Shown: in pieces, positions 60,568-64,000 of the stretch
Layout: each line of letters opens with the position of its first letter
Position numbering within the stretch: position 1 is the first letter of the stretch
NCBI GenBank assembly: GCA_964429575.1
Contig: CAYSCX010000008.1
Coordinates: forward strand, 28,503-92,502
Direction: 5' to 3'
DNA from: CAYSCX01 sp964429575
GTDB taxonomy: Bacteria; Desulfobacterota; Binatia; Binatales; Binataceae
Length of the DNA stretch: 64,000 nt
The notes under the pieces: generated by a model
What the model was told of the DNA's origin: nothing
Seen by the model: the letters and a program-made list of their open reading frames with translations, nothing else
Databases searched by the model: none
Translations under genes and position numbers: made by a program

Positions 60568-61899
60568 CTACCCTACCCGTTCAACCGTTAGTTCCAAACC
60601 GCTGACTGCGGTGATGCGCGCGGCTTGGCCGGCGGCAATTGGTGCCGCGCCGGCTGCCCGCCAGAGTTCACCGTGCACGAACAATTTGCCCGGCGCGCCG
60701 GGCGCGATCGCCTCGCGAACTGCGCCCACCTCGCCGATGAGAGCTTCGAGTCCGGTTTGGGCAGTGCGCAGGCGATCGCGCGCGACCAGGTAGCCGATGC
60801 CGAGAATTATCGATGTCATCCCAGCGGCTGCGCCGAACACGATGCTCCGGTTGATGACGATATTCGTCTCGGAGCTGTCGATTAGAAACAGCGAGCCGAC
60901 CACGAACGCGATGACCCCACCGAGACCAAGGATGCCGTAGCTGGTCACGAACACTTCAGCGACCAGCAGTCCGATGCCCAGCATGATGAGCAGCAGGCCA
61001 GTAAGATTGATCGGCAGCACTTGAAAGGACGCGAGCGCAAGTAGCAGGCAGATAGCGCCGGCGACGCCCGGGAAAAAGACTCCAGGGTGCGAAAATTCGA
61101 AATAGAGCCCGAGCATGCCAGCCATGAGAAGAAGATAGACGAGATTGGGATCGGCAAGAGTGTTGAGCACGCGCTGGCCGATGGTCATCGCAGTGCGGCG
61201 CACCGCGGCGCCGTCGAGCTCCAGCGTGATCTCTTTGCCGTCGATTTCGACTTTGCGGCCGGATGCCTGGCGCAGCAGGTCGTCGAGGTTCGATGCGACA
61301 ATATCGACGACGTGCTTCTCGAGCGCCTCGCGCTCGCCAATCGAAACGCTCTTGCGGACCGCCTGCTCGACCCATTCCTTGTTGCGGCCCCGGCGCTGCG
61401 CGATGGTCATCGCGAACGACGCCGCGTAGTTTTCGACCTTCTCGCCCATCGCTCCTGAGATGTCCTGTCCGGTGCCCTCGACGGGATGCGCCGCTCCGAT
61501 GGTGGTGCCGGGCGTCATCGCAGCAATGTTCGCGGCAACGGTAATGAAGGTACCGGCCGAAGTTGCACTCGCACCCGACGGCGCGACGTACACAATCACT
61601 GGCACGCGCGAGTTGAGCAGGTCCTTAACGATCCGCTGCGCGGAGGTGAGAAGGCCGCCTGGTGTGTCGAGTTCGATCACCAACGCGCGCGCGCCGCCCG
61701 CTTCGGCGCTCGCCAGCGCCGCCTCGATGTAATCCGCGACGGCCGGGTTTATCGAACCATCGATGGTGATGAGTTCGACCCACTTTGCACCGGGCGCAAA
61801 TTCGGCGGAGGTCGAGCGGGCACGTGCGGTCTCGGCGGCGAGCGCAACCAGAGCCACGGAGCAGAGCGCAACGATCGCGCGGACGCGGCTATTCATCAT
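60568..61899 (-). CDS. NfeD-family membrane-bound serine protease
   Basis: The 443-residue protein has a signal segment, an N-terminal ClpP-like protease domain with [12 protein letters not shown] and Ser/Lys-type catalytic region [14 protein letters not shown], and a C-terminal NfeD part with about four membrane helices and a final OB-like domain. It is the partner of the downstream slipin (STOPP operon). The start overlaps the stop of the uracil-DNA glycosylase gene by ATGA (61896-61899). Confidence 0.88.
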   Translation of the reverse strand: MMNSRVRAIVALCSVALVALAAETARARSTSAEFAPGAKWVELITIDGSINPAVADYIEAALASAEAGGARALVIELDTPGGLLTSAQRIVKDLLNSRVPVIVYVAPSGASATSAGTFITVAANIAAMTPGTTIGAAHPVEGTGQDISGAMGEKVENYAASFAMTIAQRRGRNKEWVEQAVRKSVSIGEREALEKHVVDIVASNLDDLLRQASGRKVEIDGKEITLELDGAAVRRTAMTIGQRVLNTLADPNLVYLLLMAGMLGLYFEFSHPGVFFPGVAGAICLLLALASFQVLPINLTGLLLIMLGIGLLVAEVFVTSYGILGLGGVIAFVVGSLFLIDSSETNIVINRSIVFGAAAGMTSIILGIGYLVARDRLRTAQTGLEALIGEVGAVREAIAPGAPGKLFVHGELWRAAGAAPIAAGQAARITAVSGLELTVERVG

Positions 61900-62645
61900 T
61901 GCCCTGTGCGGCGCGGAATCGGCCGGCCCAGTGCGCGCAGCACTTCCTGCACGTCCTGCCAGACGAGCCGTTTGTCGCCGGGCGTGCGCAAAAGGTAGGC
62001 GGGATGAAACGTCGGCATCATGCGGGTGCCGCGGACTTCGTGCCAGACGCCGCGGAGCTTGCTGATGGGCGTCTTGACCTTGAGCAGCGACTGTACGGCG
62101 AACGATCCGAGTCCCACGATGACGCGCGGCTTGATGAGATCGATCTGGCGCATCAAGAACGGTTCGCAGGACGCGACCTCGTCGGGCTCGGGATTTCGAT
62201 TGCCGGGCGGGCGGCACTTGATGACGTTTGCGATGTAAACGTCGCTGCGCGCCATGCCCATGCCGCGCTCGATGATGTCGGTGAGCAGTTGTCCCGCGCG
62301 GCCGACGAACGGTTCGCCGCGCGCGTCTTCGTCGGCACCGGGCGCCTCGCCCACGAACATCAGCTCTGCTGCGGGATTGCCGACACCGTACACGAGGTTG
62401 GTGCGTCCGCCGGCCAGTTTGCAGCGCGTGCATTCGCCGATGAAACTGCGAAGTGATCCGAGGTCCGAGGTTTGCTCGAGGCCGGCATAGCGGGAGAACA
62501 GCTCCCCCGCGACGGGCGCGACCGCGGCCGCACGCTGCGGTGCGCGCGGCAGGCCGTCCATGCCTTCCTCGCGCAACTGTTCGACGTAATCGCGAATCGT
62601 CGCGATCAGCCGTGCGCGATCTGGCGGATGCATCTGGTCGCCCAT
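61896..62645 (-). CDS. uracil-DNA glycosylase family 4-type
   Basis: The 249-residue protein is a thermostable-type UDG. It has the iron-sulfur cysteines of CTRCKLAGGRTNLVYGVGNP and CRPPGNRNPEPDEVASC, the active-site loop GEAPGADEDARGEPFVGRAGQLL, and the DNA-intercalation HP motif TFHPAYLLR. It removes uracil from DNA. ATG 62645 is used because an earlier ATG at 62660 lies in the repeat copy B. It overlaps the NfeD start by ATGA. Confidence 0.9.
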   Translation of the reverse strand: MGDQMHPPDRARLIATIRDYVEQLREEGMDGLPRAPQRAAAVAPVAGELFSRYAGLEQTSDLGSLRSFIGECTRCKLAGGRTNLVYGVGNPAAELMFVGEAPGADEDARGEPFVGRAGQLLTDIIERGMGMARSDVYIANVIKCRPPGNRNPEPDEVASCEPFLMRQIDLIKPRVIVGLGSFAVQSLLKVKTPISKLRGVWHEVRGTRMMPTFHPAYLLRTPGDKRLVWQDVQEVLRALGRPIPRRTGQ

Positions 62646-62654
62646 AAGATCGGC

Positions 62655-62813
62655 TAGCATGCTGTTGAAGAAGGCATCTTCAACGGCATGCTCCCTCTCT
62701 CGCGTCTCCCCCGCAGGGGGAGAAGATTAGGAAGGCAGCCAGTTTTCACGCAGGGTGTTGATCGCACAGTCGATGGAATCTTCGAACTCATGGCCTTTCT
62801 CAACTCCCTGCTA
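62655..62813 (+). repeat. two-hairpin repeat element, copy B
   Basis: A 159-bp element, about 94 percent identical in reverse complement to copy A at 10517-10675. Its first hairpin has GCATGCTGTTGAAG, where base 4 (T instead of G) is matched by A instead of C in the other arm. The second has GCAGGGTGTTGA but one unpaired change in the second arm. The element lies between the UDG and phospholipase-like genes, which are transcribed away from it. Confidence 0.85.
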
Positions 62814-62857
62814 GGGAGGGTCACGCGGCCGCGCGCCACCCCCGCGCCTACCGGACC

Positions 62858-63760
62858 ATGATACCAGCAGTCGCCGCCATCGTGTGTATCGCCGTGCTGC
62901 TGCTCACGCCGCAGTCTGCGTTCGCGTGGGGGCCGGTCACCCACATCGCACTCGGCGTGCAGGTGCTTGCGAACGTTATTACACCGGACCATCCGCTGCG
63001 CGCAGCGTTGCTCGGATTCCCCGAGGTTTTTCTCTACGGGAGTCTTGCGCCGGACATCGTACAGGGTCGGCGGCTGCAGAGCCGGTTGCGCCGCCACTCG
63101 CACAACTGGGCGACCGCGGCCGGCTTGCTCAAGGCGGCGCCGGGCGATGAGGAGCGAGCATTCGCATACGGGTACCTGGCACATCTCGCGGCTGACGTGG
63201 TCGCGCACAATTTTTTCTTGCCGGCGCGTTTCGTTGGTCGATTCGACTCCGGAGTCGCGAGCCACATTCTCAGTGAGGCGCGATTTGACAGTTTCCACGA
63301 GAAGGGTTTCCGCGACCTGCTTGCAAACCTGATGAATGCGGACTTCAGCGAACTGGATTCGATCTTGAAGAAGGCAATCGACTCGCCGTTCATCGCATTC
63401 GCGGCGCATCGAGGAATTTTCGGCGGTGCGTTGAAGCGGATCCGCCAGTTCGATTCGGTGGTGAGATCGCTCGGTGGGCCAAGCGAGTCGGAGCGGCGCG
63501 ATGTCGAGCTGTTCACGACGGCATCGACCAGCGCGATTGCGGGAACTCTAAGCGAGCCGGAGCATGGAGCAGCATCGCGATTCGATCCGATGGGTGAGGA
63601 GGCGGTGCGCAGCGCGCTCAAGACTCGGCGCGATCTGGCACGGCTGCGGCGGATGAGTCCCAAGGCGCGTCAAACCGCGCGCCGACTTGCGGACACGATG
63701 ATTCGGGATTTGGAAGCGCATCTGCGGCGCAGCCCGTTCGGCAACGTGGCGCCGTCGTAG
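62858..63760 (+). CDS. zinc-dependent phospholipase C family protein
   Basis: The 300-residue protein has a signal peptide (about residues 1-23) and then WGPVTHIALG, placing Trp and His as the first zinc ligands as in bacterial zinc phospholipase C, with more His in RHSHNW and GYLAHLAADVVAHN. The rest is helical. The enzyme is expected to act outside the inner membrane on phospholipids or similar phosphodiesters; activity is not proved by these motifs. Confidence 0.82.
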   Translation: MIPAVAAIVCIAVLLLTPQSAFAWGPVTHIALGVQVLANVITPDHPLRAALLGFPEVFLYGSLAPDIVQGRRLQSRLRRHSHNWATAAGLLKAAPGDEERAFAYGYLAHLAADVVAHNFFLPARFVGRFDSGVASHILSEARFDSFHEKGFRDLLANLMNADFSELDSILKKAIDSPFIAFAAHRGIFGGALKRIRQFDSVVRSLGGPSESERRDVELFTTASTSAIAGTLSEPEHGAASRFDPMGEEAVRSALKTRRDLARLRRMSPKARQTARRLADTMIRDLEAHLRRSPFGNVAPS

Positions 63761-63818
63761 AAAAATCGATGAGGTACCCTCACCCCAACCGTGTCCCAGC
63801 GGGAGGGGAAAACGACAC

Positions 63819-64000
63819 TCAGCGGGAGGCGCGGGAGCGGCCGTTGCGTGCGCGGTCGGCGCGGAGAACGACGACGCGGTCAAGGATCAGGTCGGCGACT
63901 TCGTCTTTGCTCATCTTCGGATGGCTCTTGGAGCGACCGTCCGGCCCGATGAGCGTCACGATGTTGGTATCGGCGCCGAAGCCGGCGCCCTCCTGCGTGA
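63819..64000 (-). CDS. coaBC: C-terminal part of CoaBC, truncated by the window edge
   Basis: The last 60 codons read GFGADTNIVTLIGPDG and MSKDEVADLILDRV, then a basic tail, the characteristic end of phosphopantothenoylcysteine decarboxylase/phosphopantothenate-cysteine ligase (GFGSDxNxVTLI, KxEVADxILD). The enzyme makes 4'-phosphopantetheine for CoA. The 5' part lies beyond the window. The 58-bp gap before the phospholipase-like gene contains a weak CT-rich hairpin repeat. Confidence 0.85.
   Translation of the reverse strand, partial: TQEGAGFGADTNIVTLIGPDGRSKSHPKMSKDEVADLILDRVVVLRADRARNGRSRASR

Noticed and set aside
1..64000. CRISPR array, rRNA operon, prophage or insertion sequence with transposase
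   Set aside because: No regularly spaced short repeats, no rRNA-like tract, and no integrase, transposase or phage structural gene is present.

Overview
The window looks like chromosomal DNA from an uncultured, high-GC, Gram-negative soil-type bacterium. It encodes a BamA/TamA-type barrel, a porin and several lipobox proteins, so an outer membrane is expected. Indirect aminoacylation (GatCAB) sits beside many acyl-CoA dehydrogenase, CoA-transferase and amidohydrolase genes with GTG/TTG starts. That mix resembles deltaproteobacteria-like lineages such as Candidatus Binatota, but this placement is inference; there is no rRNA or marker phylogeny in the window. Most of the 64 kb is densely packed core and accessory genes. 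There is one tRNA gene, no CRISPR array and no transposase.

Layout. 1-1.4 kb: a small operon (ferredoxin, methyltransferase, acetyltransferase, start of a fourth gene). 1.5-6.5 kb: acpS, then a four-gene Gld-type ABC exporter with a DUF4340 protein. 6.7-11.2 kb: polA, an ECF sigma/anti-sigma pair and a secreted protein. 11.2-14.2 kb: a lower-GC island with a Dam-type methylase, a small PD-(D/E)XK-like nuclease and two genes I cannot name; it abuts the severed 3' end of a short-chain dehydrogenase gene. 14.2-18.4 kb: LLM oxidoreductase, esterase, fabH coupled to an RRM protein, tRNA-Arg. 18.8-21.6 kb: phoU-phoB-phoR. 22.2-27.3 kb: serS, yraN and gatCAB. 27.4-35.7 kb: catabolic enzymes and a DNA-binding-type citrate synthase divergent from a methyltransferase. 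36-44 kb: envelope proteins, a ThDP enzyme, and a pair of secreted proteins with a shared 68-bp upstream repeat. 44.3-51.7 kb: a likely single metal operon (small HxH/CxxC protein, porin, ABC importer, TldD/TldE). 51.8-64 kb: CoA-transferase, MoxR ATPase, recO, a molybdate/tungstate ABC operon with its regulator, slipin/NfeD, uracil-DNA glycosylase, a phospholipase-like protein and the 3' end of coaBC.

Mobile and repetitive DNA. A non-coding element of about 160-190 bp occurs at 10.5, 21.9, 54.3 and 62.7 kb, with a half copy at 18.5 kb. Its first hairpin is held by compensatory base changes in every copy. In two places its terminal TAG is the stop codon of the preceding gene. A second, MITE-like element with 14-bp inverted ends and 10-bp flanking direct repeats lies at 35.8 kb.

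The best candidates for new biology are the two-gene unit next to the restriction-modification pair, the covarying repeat family, and the metal operon whose binding protein departs from the usual metal-ligand motifs and which includes TldD/TldE.
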